Positions 37,418-47,065 are shown, counted from the stretch's first letter. The stretch is DNA of 64,000 nucleotides from Phialophora verrucosa (GCA_002099365.1 MSED01000003.1:1798001-1862000); one strand, 5' to 3'. A program made the numbers and translations. The notes: generated by a model not told the origin, from the sequence alone.

Positions 37418-38301
37418 TCAAGACATCTCCGAATCACCGTCACTTCTCCTCGCAGCGGAGTAGTCGATCCCATAACCCCACATTTGTTGAAGCATACCGT
37501 ATTGATGCTCGATGGGCTCCTCATCCGACAAGTGCCACCATTCTCGGCTGTTGTATGCCGGATCTGCTGATTTCTTGTACTCTTCCTGCTTCATCATTGC
37601 AGTCCCAAGATCTGTGACCCCGTTGCTGTTGGGGTACGCCTCATAGCCATGCACTATGTACGGCTCAGCATTGTGTTTTGTATCATATCCGGGAAACGCA
37701 CAAAGGTTCTTCAACTTCTCTTGTTCCACCATCTGCAGACGGTACCTGGCAGCTTCCTCTTCTCTTTCTATGCTGGTCTCTGGCCAATTGCTGAGGTCGT
37801 CAGGGTGCATCTGGTTACCATAAGTAGGGGGGGCTATTTGCCAAAGCTCTATCAACCTTGCTCTCTGCTCGGGACCTGCGTTCTTGAACAGCTGCAACTG
37901 TGAAGGAAATAGGGCCGAAGCATTGATGCTGGCTCGTTCGAGGACGGTCGAGATAGGTACATCATTCGGTACTTGATGAGCAGAGTGGTGATAGTGTTGA
38001 GTGATGTACGTGATGGGTGCGGACTGGGGGACGACTTGAGGTGTCGGAGGCATGGACATATCGTTCTGAGCGGGGCTGAGCTGGAGATTGCGGGTCATCA
38101 TATTGATGAGGTCGTCTTGCATCTTGATATCGCTCTCCGAGGCCGATAGTCCGCACTAGCACAAAGAATCAGAAGGTCATGAACCGGGAGTGGATTCGAA
38201 CAAACCTGTCTGCAATGAGGGTTTTCTTCAAACGCCGCCAGATGGTTCGAGAGATCCGTCTCGAGGCCACAGTGGTGGCATTTGTAGAAGACGGACGCCA
38301 T
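37418..38301 (-). CDS. Small protein with an N-terminal CxxC-CxxC zinc motif
   Basis: Exons 38301-38206 and 38155-37418 give 277 residues. The intron (GTTTGT...GTGCTAG) joins ENPHCRQ to CGLSASESD, so splicing builds the second of two CxxC pairs: C8-x2-C11 and C30-x2-C33, probably a zinc ribbon. Exon 1 also holds several His residues (KCHHCGLETDLSNHLAAFEENPHC). The rest is hydrophilic: a Pro-rich linker, a helical stretch (ASALFPSQLQLFKNAGPEQRARLIELW) and a C-terminus rich in Trp, Tyr and acidic residues. I know of no named family; it looks like a conserved hypothetical of filamentous fungi. A nuclear or adaptor role is a guess. It is divergent from PRE10. Confidence 0.78.
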
Positions 38302-39149
38302 ACTCCCGAAATCTGACAACCGCAGATGTGGTAACACCAGTGGTCAGAGATCCCTTGTCTGCAACACAACGACAACCAGGCAGGAAGAGGAGGAAGCAAA
38401 AATTCGGGGATTTAGGCTTCAAATTCGTATTGTACTAACTAACAACACTCTGCTACAGAAGCTCCAGGAGATCCAGGCCAGTGGTGTCCGGATCCGGGGG
38501 CGGTAGTCCAAGCGGGGTCGAAGTTCCAGAACAAAGAGTGCTGTCCAGGGATCCAGAAGTCCAGGCCACGGGGTTTGGTGATTCCTAGAAGCCCTGTACA
38601 AGGAAGCTGTCGGGCTGCTTGTGAAGATATGGTCAAAAGGAGGGAGGATGGGAAGGGTGGAGGAAGGAGCGGGGTAAGGATGGCTTCGAACAGAGTTCTT
38701 GCAAGTCGGCGGTGTACGCAAGGCAGTTCTCAGCTCAACATCAAAGCGTGAGGAACAAGCTGGCGTAAATTGACGAGTAATTCTTCGGGAATGGCAGGGA
38801 GGACTTGGTACTTGATCAGATAAGGTGAGGAGAGTGCGAAGGAGGAAGGAGTCTTGTTTGAAGATATGACACACGAGGACTGGGGCGGATGACACGTTGC
38901 TTCGCTGCCCAACCTAAAATCTCCGGGCAATTTCAGCCTCGCGCCAAGATGTTAGCGCTTGAAACAAGGCTGAGGAACGCGGCATCACGAGTGCCTGCCC
39001 AGTGCAATGCGCGCCTGCAGCAATAAAAGTTGCACGTTAACAGAGACTCTTTACACATCCAAAGCAGTGTGCTGAGAGTGTCCCGGTCTGATCTCACTAA
39101 TCTTGAACTTGTCTTCTTAAACTATCCCTTCTCAGAGCTCTCTGCCAAA
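38302..39149. promoter_or_regulatory. Divergent promoter region upstream of PRE10
   Basis: About 850 bases between divergent starts. It contains overlapping frames without motifs and a C/T-rich block on the minus strand. The last 100 bases are the PRE10 leader. Confidence 0.4.
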
Positions 39150-40138
39150 ATGGTGCGTATCCCAATGTTGTTCTGGCCTCTCACCTTGCTAATTGCGTTT
39201 TCTACAGACGTCTATAGGCACGGGCTATGACCTCTCAAACTCCGTCTTCTCACCCGATGGTCGAAACTTCCAAGTCGAATATGCGGTAAAAGCAGTAGAA
39301 AACGGCGGTACCTGCATTGGCATCCGGACGAAGCACGGAGTTGTTCTGGCCTGCGAGAAGATCATCACCTCGAAGCTGCTGAAGCCCGGTGCCAACAAAC
39401 GGATATCCACAGTCGACCGCAACGCAGGCATTGTCACTTCAGGATTATTACCAGATGGTCGACACCTCATCAGCAGAGCAAGAGACGAGGCGAGCAGCTG
39501 GAGACAAACATACAAAGCTCCCATTCCCACCTCCGCTCTGGCATCAAGGATAGGAAGCTATGTGCAAGCATACACTCTCTACTCCAGCGTACGGCCCTTC
39601 GGTATCACAGCAATCTTGGGAGGCTGGGACTCTGAAGCTGAGCTGGGTGTTGACGGTCAAGTCGGAGAAGGTCCAAAGTCTGGCTCGGGAGGCAAGTCTG
39701 AGGACCAAACAACCGAACGAGGTGGTCCTGGCCTCTACATGGTCGAGCCAAGTGGTCTATACTGGGTACGCACACAAGAATGAGGACGGAGGATCATACT
39801 GACAAAGTTTCCAGGGCTACTATGGCGCTGCAACTGGCAAAGGTCGACAGGCTGCAAAGGCCGAGTTGGAGAAGCTAGACCTAGGTTCACCTACCTGCGC
39901 GCTCACGCTCAAAGATGCAGTTATGGAAGCGGCCAGAATCATTTATGTCGCACATGAGGACTCCAAGGACAAGGAGTTCGAGCTTGAAATGACTTGGATC
40001 TCCAGCTTGGATGGGCCGACAAAGGGCCGACATGAGCAAGTGCCACAAGAATTACTCGACGAGGCTGAGAAGGTCGCTAAAAAGAGTCTGGAAGGAGACG
40101 ATGATGACGATGAGGAAGAGGATGCCATGCAGGAGTAG
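39150..40138 (+). CDS. PRE10: 20S proteasome subunit alpha type 7 (PSMA3/Pre10)
   Basis: Exons 39150-39152, 39208-39765 and 39815-40138 give 294 residues. The first coding exon is the ATG alone, followed directly by GTGCGT; splicing gives MTSIGTGYDLSNSVFSPDGRNFQVEYAVKAVENGG, the alpha-subunit signature. The second splice restores GLYW-GYYGAATGKGRQAAKAELEKL. A Gly/Ser/Asp-rich insertion (about GQVGEGPKSGSGGKSEDQ) sits in the loop after GGWDSEAELG and is usual in filamentous ascomycetes. The tail is strongly acidic (DDDDDEEEDAMQE), as in the yeast and human orthologues. It forms part of the outer alpha ring and gate of the 20S core. Confidence 0.96.
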
Positions 40139-40331
40139 TTGGTCTTGCCGCTCCGGCACTGTAGCATTATTGGCGTTCGATGCGTCAAGAGATCGATATT
40201 TTGGGACCTACAGAGGTAGAGGCTGTATGTGGTCTACCTGCGTGGCTCTGGAGCTTGCTGCAAGCCTTGGGCGTACACCGAAACTCTCTTCTCTCGGCGC
40301 TTACACAGGCACATCGAGTAATCTTGTTGTA

Positions 40332-41018
40332 TCACGTCCCAGCAATCTTGCCTTCTCCCCAACCCTTGCGCTTGACTCCAAGCTCAACGGCTGCATTGCC
40401 CCAGTCTTCTCCGTGGTTGTGTCCCTTGGCTTCCTTTCCTGTGCCGCCTTCAAGGCCAGCTCTCGCCAGACCTTGACCCTCGTTCAGCACTGTCAACAAG
40501 CCGAAGATGACAGGAGCGCCTGTGTCCAGCTGTACCCTCATGAGGCCGTGGCTCACCGCATCTGCGATATATTCGAAGTGCATTGTTTCTCCCTTTATCA
40601 GCACACCAATGGCTATTATGGCGTCAAAGGTATGTTTCAAGCCCCCCGGCCCTTTCTTTTCTGGCTCCGGCGGACCTGGTTGGAGGCTGCCATGCAAGTC
40701 TGTGGTTGAGTTGCTGCCTCCAAGAAGGTCCCCGATCCCGCTTGCGAGACTGCCCACGCCACCAGCGACTGTGCTCGCTGTGCTCTGTATTTGCGACGCT
40801 TGGTAGATTCCTCGGACGGCGAGAGGGAGCTCGTATGAGCCGGGTACTGATTCGAGGACGATGTTTTCCTCCTTCACGCCCTGAGCCAGCATGGCCTTCT
40901 TCGCGCCCCCGACCAAGGCGTCGATGATCGTGGTATTCCACCGAGCGTGTACGATGGCGATCCGGAGGCCAGAGCCATCGTGTTTCTGAGCAGCGCCTGG
41001 CCCTTTGAGTGCGGCCAT
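40332..41018 (-). CDS. RIB4: 6,7-dimethyl-8-ribityllumazine synthase
   Basis: An intronless 228-residue protein. Family motifs: RIAIVHARWN at the N-terminus, GSYELPLAVRG, and AIGVLIKGETMHFEYIADAVSHGLM containing the catalytic His. It condenses 3,4-dihydroxy-2-butanone-4-phosphate with the ribitylamino-pyrimidine, the penultimate step of riboflavin synthesis. It is longer than yeast Rib4 (169 residues). A Gly/Ser/Pro-rich insert of about 50 residues separates the ELPLAVRG part from KHTFDAIIAIGV, and a charged Gly-rich tail is added at the C-terminus. It is transcribed divergently from the ornithine aminotransferase gene, about 600 bases apart, and converges closely with PRE10. Confidence 0.95.
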   Translation of the reverse strand: MAALKGPGAAQKHDGSGLRIAIVHARWNTTIIDALVGGAKKAMLAQGVKEENIVLESVPGSYELPLAVRGIYQASQIQSTASTVAGGVGSLASGIGDLLGGSNSTTDLHGSLQPGPPEPEKKGPGGLKHTFDAIIAIGVLIKGETMHFEYIADAVSHGLMRVQLDTGAPVIFGLLTVLNEGQGLARAGLEGGTGKEAKGHNHGEDWGNAAVELGVKRKGWGEGKIAGT

Positions 41019-41627
41019 CTTTGAAGATACCCGTCCGGAGAATGGCTAATGCTGTTTGCAGTATGCTCAAGGATCAGAGCAAGCACCTGTCTTGAGCACG
41101 ATCCAGTGAGCCTGGCTTGGCTGGTCCCGCACTTAGCCGCAGGTGGCCTGCAAGGCCAACGACGTCGTGAGCGGGGTGGCTTCCCATTTGCCCCTCGAGA
41201 AACCCCTCCTCTGCCCATTCTTTTGCCCTTGCATACACTCCCAACAGACCAACCAAGAAGCCTAGCTCCCTCCCACATTACGCGGGCCAGACGTGCGGCT
41301 ACGCTTAACCTTGCTCTTAGCGATCAGTCTCCTGCCGTTAGGGATACACCTGCACTTAGGGGCATAGCATACACAGCGAAAAGAGTCCCCATTGTGTAAG
41401 TTGAATTGAAATCTCTGCACATGACCGAAGGTGGACTCCATGATGATTGACTACATATTCTGACGTTACCCGCAGCCTCCGCCAGGGCCAGAACAATTAT
41501 TTCACTGTCGGAAAAGAATAAATCGGCCTGTGTTCCTTCAACATCAACCCATTTTACTAGCCAATCAGCTTCGCCTCATTACTCTACCATTTACAAAGGT
41601 CGAGAAAACATCACGCTGTCGAGCAGG
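41019..41627. promoter_or_regulatory. Divergent promoter RIB4 / ornithine aminotransferase
   Basis: Shared upstream region of two metabolic genes; no other gene is seen. Confidence 0.4.
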
Positions 41628-43170
41628 ATGGCACCCTCCGCAACAACCGGTGATAGTGCAAATGGCACTTCCAATGGCACCCAGTTAAAACCAACAGCTC
41701 CCGTATTCCAACCCGCTGGCGCCGTGAACGCAGGTGTTCACCGATCAAAGTACCACGCCTCCTCGTCCGAAGAGACCATTCATGCCGAGCACGAGTATGC
41801 CGCACACAATTATCACCCCTTGCCTGTCGTCTTTGCTCGGGCCCTAGGGACAACAGTATGGGATCCCGAAGGCCGCCAGTATCTGGACTTCCTCTCCGCC
41901 TATTCCGCTGTCAACCAAGGGCATTGCCACCCTGAACTCGTCAAGGCTCTAGTTGAGCAAGCATCCACATTGACGCTGAGCTCGAGAGCATTCTACAACG
42001 ATGTCTTCCCTCGTTTTGCGGAGTTCGTCACCAAGTACTTCAACTTCGACATGGTCTTGCCAATGAACACTGGTGCCGAAGCAGTTGAGACAGCCATCAA
42101 GATCGCCCGGAAATGGGGCTACAAATCCAAAGGCATACCTCAAGGCGAGGCTATCGTCCTCAGCGTAGCGGAGAACTTCCACGGGCGCACCTTCTCGGCC
42201 ATTTCCATGTCCACAGATCCCGAGTCTCGGGATAACTACGGCCCATACCTTCCTGGTGTTGGTAGCTTCTGTCCAAAGACAGGTAAATTGATCCCCTACA
42301 ACGACGTCGAGGCTATCCGGACGTCATTCGAGTCGCACGGCGACAAGATCGCAGGTTTTCTCGTTGAGCCTATTCAAGGTGAAGCCGGTATCGTGGTTCC
42401 TGACGACAACTACCTCTATGAAATTCGCAAACTATGCGACGAGCACAACGTCCTCCTAATTTGCGACGAAATCCAGACTGGCATAGCTCGCACCGGGAAG
42501 CTGCTTTGCCACGAGTGGGCCGGTATCAAGCCCGACATGGTTTTACTAGGGAAGGCCATCTCAGGCGGCATGTACCCGGTCTCGTGTGTACTCGGCCGCA
42601 GGGATGTCATGCTCACAGTTGAGCCTGGTACACACGGGTCAACGTACGGAGGCAATCCGCTTGGTTGTGCCGTCGCCATCCGCGCTCTCGAGCTCGTCCG
42701 GGACGAGAGAATGACCGAGCGAGCCGAGAGGTTAGGTCAGATCTTCCGCGACGGATTGAAAGAGCTGGAATCTCCCCTCATTACGACGATAAGAGGGAAA
42801 GGACTGCTAAATGCCATCGTGATTGATGAGGAGAAGACAAATGGACATAGTGCGTGGGATTTGTGCATGTTGATGAAGGAGAAGGGATTACTGGTAAGTT
42901 CAAATTGCCGACCTGGTCCAGTTCGTCCGGCCATTCAAGGTCGCAGCGACGTTGGGTGCATCTTTTGCTGACATATCGATACAGGCCAAGCCAACACATC
43001 AGAACATCATCCGCCTTGCTCCGCCACTAGTCATCACTCAAAACGAAATCGAGCGCGCGCTGAAGATTATCGGCGAGGCCGTGGAGGAGTTGCCGAACCT
43101 GAAGGGCGAAAAAGAGAAAAAGGTCATTCCCGAAGGGGAGAAGAACGTCCATATAGGGGTTGACAACTGA
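41628..43170 (+). CDS. CAR2: Ornithine aminotransferase
   Basis: Exons 41628-42893 and 42985-43170 (GTAAGT...ATACAG) give 483 residues. It is a class-III PLP aminotransferase: the pattern YLDFLSAYSAVNQGHCHPELV, NTGAEAVETAIKIARKWGY, ENFHGRTFSAISMS, LICDEIQTGIARTGK and LLGKAISGG with the PLP lysine at position 309 is diagnostic of the ornithine-delta enzyme. It makes glutamate-5-semialdehyde from ornithine and 2-oxoglutarate in arginine catabolism. No mitochondrial presequence is evident, and the Ser/Thr/Asn-rich N-terminus of about 35 residues fits the cytosolic fungal form. The frame continues past the donor to a false stop; the splice supplies the C-terminal KPTHQNIIRLAPPLVI. Confidence 0.96.
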
Positions 43171-43579
43171 GCTAGTTCAGTTAAGCGGTACTGGGGAGAT
43201 TGGGGAGTGTGACATGAACATTAAAAGCTATGAGTACATGTGAGGTTATGATGCATCTGATTGTGTAGGATCATAAACTGGTCTTAAGCAGGGCGTGGCA
43301 TTTTTCCGCCGGGGGGGTTGGCGCCATCAGCACTGGACCTGTTCTGCTATACACGGGGTATGCCAGGAGGTGGCTATCAAGTGTTCATCAGCTTCAGCTT
43401 CAACATGTTGCATAAATAGCTCCCAAGGTCTATACCCATAGGACGACATGAGGGCTGTAGTCACGTAGTGACAATCCGCTCGTGTGCCGTGCCCCATATC
43501 TCAACACCAACCCTCAGAACAAACCTTTCTTCTCCGCGCTCAACTCAACACTGCCTTCCCGAGTGCCATTTCGCGGCCA
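43171..43579. other. Convergent spacer
   Basis: About 400 bases between the aminotransferase stop and the stop of the repeat-containing hypothetical gene; nothing distinctive is seen. Confidence 0.4.
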
Positions 43580-44212
43580 TCATGCCTCTATTTGGATTTT
43601 CACTCCCTTGTTCCTGCGTCTCTCGCTTCGCGATGACTTCCCGCCCGTGGCCTTGCCATCTACAAACATAAATCCGATGTACAGCAGGTCATGGTTCGTA
43701 GACCCTTCAAAGTGCTGGAGTTGTTGCCGCCAAGAGGAATAATCAGCAAAAGGTCGAGCCGAGTGGTTTGATGGCTGCGAATCGGTGCCATTGGAGGTGT
43801 GTTCGGGCTTGCCGTGGTGCTGGACGGTGTCGTTGCCGTGCTCGTGCGGCCCTTCAAAGTGCTGGAGTTGTTGCCACCGAGAGGTATAATGAGTTGATGG
43901 CTGCGAATCGGTGCCACTGGAGGTGTGTTCGGGCTTGCCGTGGTGCTGGACGGTGTCGTTGCTGTGCTCGTGCGTCCCGTTTGAGTCGAGCCTGAACCCG
44001 CAGCGTGTTTGGCGGGTCTTGCTTTCGCCTGCCGCCATTTGCGACTTCGCCGAGCCACTCGTAGCAGCTCTCGATGAGTCTTCGAAGGAAGTAATAATAG
44101 GTGCTTGAAATGCTGGTGTCTGTGACACAGCTGCTCTAGAGACAGAGCCAGCACCGGTGTCCGTAGTCCTGGTGAAGCTGCTCCACGGCTCTTCCGCGAG
44201 GACTCTTTCCAT
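43580..44212 (-). CDS. Hypothetical Ser/His-rich protein with an internal duplication
   Basis: An open frame of 210 residues starting MERVLAEEPWSSF. A TATATGA sequence lies on the same strand about 100 bases upstream (near 44315). The C-terminal half contains two copies of a unit of about 43-49 residues reading EHxNDTVQHHGKPEHTSxGT and WRQQLQHFEG. The nucleotide copies are highly similar, which shows a recent in-frame duplication. No signal peptide or membrane segment is seen, and the composition is hydrophilic and rich in His, Ser, Thr and Gln. I do not recognise it. It may be a lineage-specific gene; an unseen intron or a shorter transcript remains possible. Confidence 0.45.
   Translation of the reverse strand: MERVLAEEPWSSFTRTTDTGAGSVSRAAVSQTPAFQAPIITSFEDSSRAATSGSAKSQMAAGESKTRQTRCGFRLDSNGTHEHSNDTVQHHGKPEHTSSGTDSQPSTHYTSRWQQLQHFEGPHEHGNDTVQHHGKPEHTSNGTDSQPSNHSARPFADYSSWRQQLQHFEGSTNHDLLYIGFMFVDGKATGGKSSRSERRRNKGVKIQIEA
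43703..43978. repeat. Tandem duplication, units of 147 and about 129 bases
   Basis: Unit 1 (43703-43849) and unit 2 (43850-43978) both begin CCCTTCAAAGTGCTGGAGTT and end near GTGCTCGTGCG. Unit 1 carries an 18-base in-frame insertion. The copies are otherwise very similar, so the event is recent. Confidence 0.8.
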
Positions 44213-45380
44213 TTTGAAGTTGGGATTCTGACGGATCCTCAGGAACAACAACACTCACCGATTCCAGGAAGTGCAGGTGATCATCTCGTCGGTTGGGCTA
44301 ACGAGACCTTCATATACAGCACTGTCTGCCTGCTACTCCGCGCTCAACGGTTTCCGTCCTGTTGCTCCCCAAACGGGGGTGGTGTTCAAAATGCGCCTGG
44401 CCTGGCCTAATCACCTCGGTCAACCCACTGGGGTGGCATGATAGGAACAGAACAGGTCACCATATCTCTCGAAGAGTAGGGTGTCGGCGTCCAGAGGATA
44501 CCAGGCGCGGCCTCTTTATTCCCGCAGAGCCCAGGGCCAAGGGCGTCCGCATCGCCTGGTTGGTGGCACAGTCTCCAATTGGAAGGCCTCCAGGGGAGAC
44601 AATCGGCGGGCGAGCCATGTCGGCGAGCGTGACAGGATGAGTAGAGGTGGGGGCGTTCGACACAGACGCGGGGAGGGAAAAGGTAGGGTTGCGGTCCTTG
44701 CGTCACGATTGCATACCGTCGAGCAACTTGAGAGGCATTCATTGAAGGCCTCTGGGGTGTTTATAGCGGAGGGAGGTCGGCAGACTCGCCTGTGGCGTGA
44801 TGGAGCTGATGAGCTCGTGAGGCTATCACCTGAGGCCGGGGTCAACCTCCTACGGTCCATGTATATATGCAACTTCCTGCCTCAAAACTTGTGGAGGACC
44901 TCAGTGACGATGTCGTGTCGCCTTGCAGCACGCGCCAATCGACGTCCAGACACAGAGATATGATGGTGGGATGTGTGCACAGGAGTCCAGCGAAAAGGCG
45001 TCATCGGACAGACTGATTATGCTAAGACTATCCAACAAACACATGTGCTGATATTGGATGAGAATACGGGCCTCAGACGCCACAGAAAGGCAACCGAATA
45101 AGCGATTGGACGAGGTATGAGGCCTCAATGCACGGCGTTGTATCTTTATCCGGGGAACGGAAGGCGGCACAATCATGCTGGTCAATTCGAAGACAGGGTA
45201 CCAACCGGTGACAGGCGACAGAAGGGGTCTTTGCTCCTGCCGGCGATACTTATACAATTGCTTGCCAATCCCGAGCTTTTGGAACTCCGGGTGTCTCACT
45301 CTTTGGACATCCTCTACGATCCGTCCTGCTCCATTCCGAAACGCATCCTTCGACCTCAAGCTTCTCCACAAACCCAGGTG
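44213..45380. other. Unresolved orphan region
   Basis: Overlapping frames on both strands, none convincing. A TATAAAC on the minus strand near 44760 precedes a 53-codon frame starting MARPPIVSPGG at 44618, about 140 bases downstream, an arrangement similar to the orphan genes at 13.9 and 16.9 kb. There is no sequence similarity to support it. A plus-strand frame from ATG 45117 is in phase with the zinc-finger gene downstream, separated by one TGA at 45384. Confidence 0.35.
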
Positions 45381-45383
45381 ACT

Positions 45384-45417
45384 TGATTGCGCGGAGACCT
45401 TCGTCTCCGCGCAATCA
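45384..45417. repeat. Perfect inverted repeat, 15-base arms
   Basis: TGATTGCGCGGAGAC (45384-45398), loop CTTC, GTCTCCGCGCAATCA (45403-45417). It is the first of three adjacent hairpins. Confidence 0.9.
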
Positions 45418-45449
45418 TCATTCATACTGGTCATGACGACACTTGGTGC

Positions 45450-45584
45450 TTGAGGAGCGTCGAGGACATTCACTTGGGCGTCGAAGAGCCTCACTTGTCG
45501 AGCGTCGAACATCCTCAAGTGAGGCTCTTCGACGCTCGAGTAAGGGTCTTCGACGCCCAAGTAGATGTCCTCGACGCTCCTCAA
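45450..45584. repeat. Nested inverted repeat (imperfect palindrome of 135 bases)
   Basis: Outer arms 45450-45489 and 45545-45584 pair over about 40 bases: 20 perfect, two mismatches, then the rest. An inner hairpin pairs 45478-45497 with 45516-45535, including 18 perfect base pairs (GTCGAAGAGCCTCACTTG with its complement) around an 18-base loop. A GCGTCGA unit recurs in both orientations. Both strands are open and encode similar peptides (RSVEDIxLGVExP). Confidence 0.9.
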
Positions 45585-45595
45585 GTGACTAGGAG

Positions 45596-45627
45596 CTCCG
45601 ACTCGATTTCACGGAATCGAGTCGGAG
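45596..45627. repeat. Perfect inverted repeat, 13-base arms
   Basis: CTCCGACTCGATT (45596-45608), loop TCACGG, AATCGAGTCGGAG (45615-45627). It is the third hairpin of the cluster. Confidence 0.9.
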
Positions 45628-45665
45628 ATCCGCATTGTCTCCAGCCCAGTAACCAGCTTTCTCAG

Positions 45666-46495
45666 CTTGCGACCTCGACTTTTCCATTAGATCCCAGCCC
45701 TCGATTCTGGAGACCGGCCGAGGCTGTTTGTGGACCCGAACAGGACAGAGACGATGCATACTGGAGTTTCGACAACCGTGAAATCCTCGCAGGGGACTTC
45801 TGTACGATCTGTCAGGGGACACCAGGGATCGGCTGCCTATGCGATATCCCAATAAACTTGATATTCGCTGGTGGCGAGCTCGATGCTGTATCAACAAGGT
45901 ATCCAAACAGTCTCTCCGCGAATGAAGGCATAGAGACACCACCGACAACGTCGCCTTCATACGAGCCGATCATACCTCATTACGACCTGCAAGCCACGGC
46001 GGCAATCTACCTGTCCGAGAATAGGAGCCCGACAAGAGCTGCCGCCAATGTACCAGCACTGCCTGGATGCTACGACTCCGATCGAAGACCAACACGACAC
46101 CAGCGACTTCCCCGCCTGCCCCCTACGACAAGCCCACTGAGTTGCCCGTATTGTAGGGTGCGGTATCCGTCAGGCAGCATGGTGGTCCAACGCCTTCGGT
46201 GAGTAACATCCGGGTATTCCAGTTCTAGCCTCTGACAAGGAACCTGGACAGTGCCCATGTGGCCGGACACAAACGCACCGGATGCATCGTCCAAGGTTGT
46301 ACAGCAACCCTAAAAGACGACCGCCGCACCCTGGAACGGCACATGAAGGACGTCCACGGCGCACCTTCGACTTTCGTCTGTGCGTGTGGAAAGCGCTATT
46401 CGCGGAAGGACAATCTCGTCCGACACGGAAAAAAATGCTGGCACAGGGCCATACAGGCGAGTGCTGACCGACCGACAGACCGACGGACCGACTGA
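45666..46495 (+). CDS. C2H2-type zinc-finger protein, 5' end unresolved
   Basis: The certain part is exon 45666 or earlier to 46198, intron 46199-46251 (GTGAGT...GGACAG) and exon 46252-46495. The splice falls inside the first finger and joins CPYCRVRYPSGSMVVQRLR to AHVAGH. A second finger CIVQGCTATLKDDRRTLERHMKDVH and a third, atypical one, VCACGKRYSRKDNLVRHGKKC (C-x-C ... H-x3-C), follow. The frame upstream has no ATG back to a TGA at 45384. An upstream exon from ATG 45117 to a donor GTGACT at 45378, with an acceptor at 45644 or 45665, would keep frame and remove the hairpin cluster as an intron. That model is speculative. Probably a nuclear DNA-binding protein. Confidence 0.55.
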
Positions 46496-47065
46496 GGGAT
46501 GAGTGAGAGACGCCCAAGATATGTCCCAGACGTTGGTGTTGTAGCTATCGTGTACCCGTCTTCCAGGGATGCAAGGCTGCAAAGCGTGGGGGAGTGATTA
46601 AACGTATATCAAGATATCGAAACACAATCTTCACAAACAGAAGTGTCTGTCCCCATACAAAGCTACTGGGGTCAACTCTCACCTCTCACGGTAGTCATGA
46701 CTTACTGTTGTATCTGAACAGTTCCGTCCCAGGTCAGTAAGTGGATAGTTAGAGGTCTTCTAGCTTTACCTCTCCGTCAAATGCGGCCGGAGGCAGGCAA
46801 GTCGGCTAAGGCTGTAGAGAACCGGGAAAGAGAAAGGAGAAGGAGAACTAAGCCCCTCCATACCGGCGACCTGAAAGGTTCTTAGGGAGGAACATGTACT
46901 TCGTACCAAACGTCGTAAGTGTAGGCTGAATTTGCGTCAATTTGGGCGGAAGCATCCGCCGAAACTACAGTATCAACCCGCTATACTGCGCGAAGTGTAG
47001 GCTCAAATCCACGCACAGGATCCGCGATTGCGATCCTCGTGCGATTCAGCGCTGCGACTCGTGCC
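46496..47065. other. Gene-free spacer
   Basis: About 570 bases between the zinc-finger gene and the convergent hydrolase; no motif is seen. Confidence 0.4.

Noticed and set aside
44457..44618. 53-codon frame MARPPIVSPGG with a TATA-like element upstream
   Set aside because: Promoter spacing is suggestive, but there is no homology, repeat or splice evidence to support it as a gene.
44901..45584. 227-codon minus-strand frame through the palindrome
   Set aside because: It begins at a TTG rather than ATG, and its apparent similarity to the plus-strand peptide is explained by the inverted repeat.
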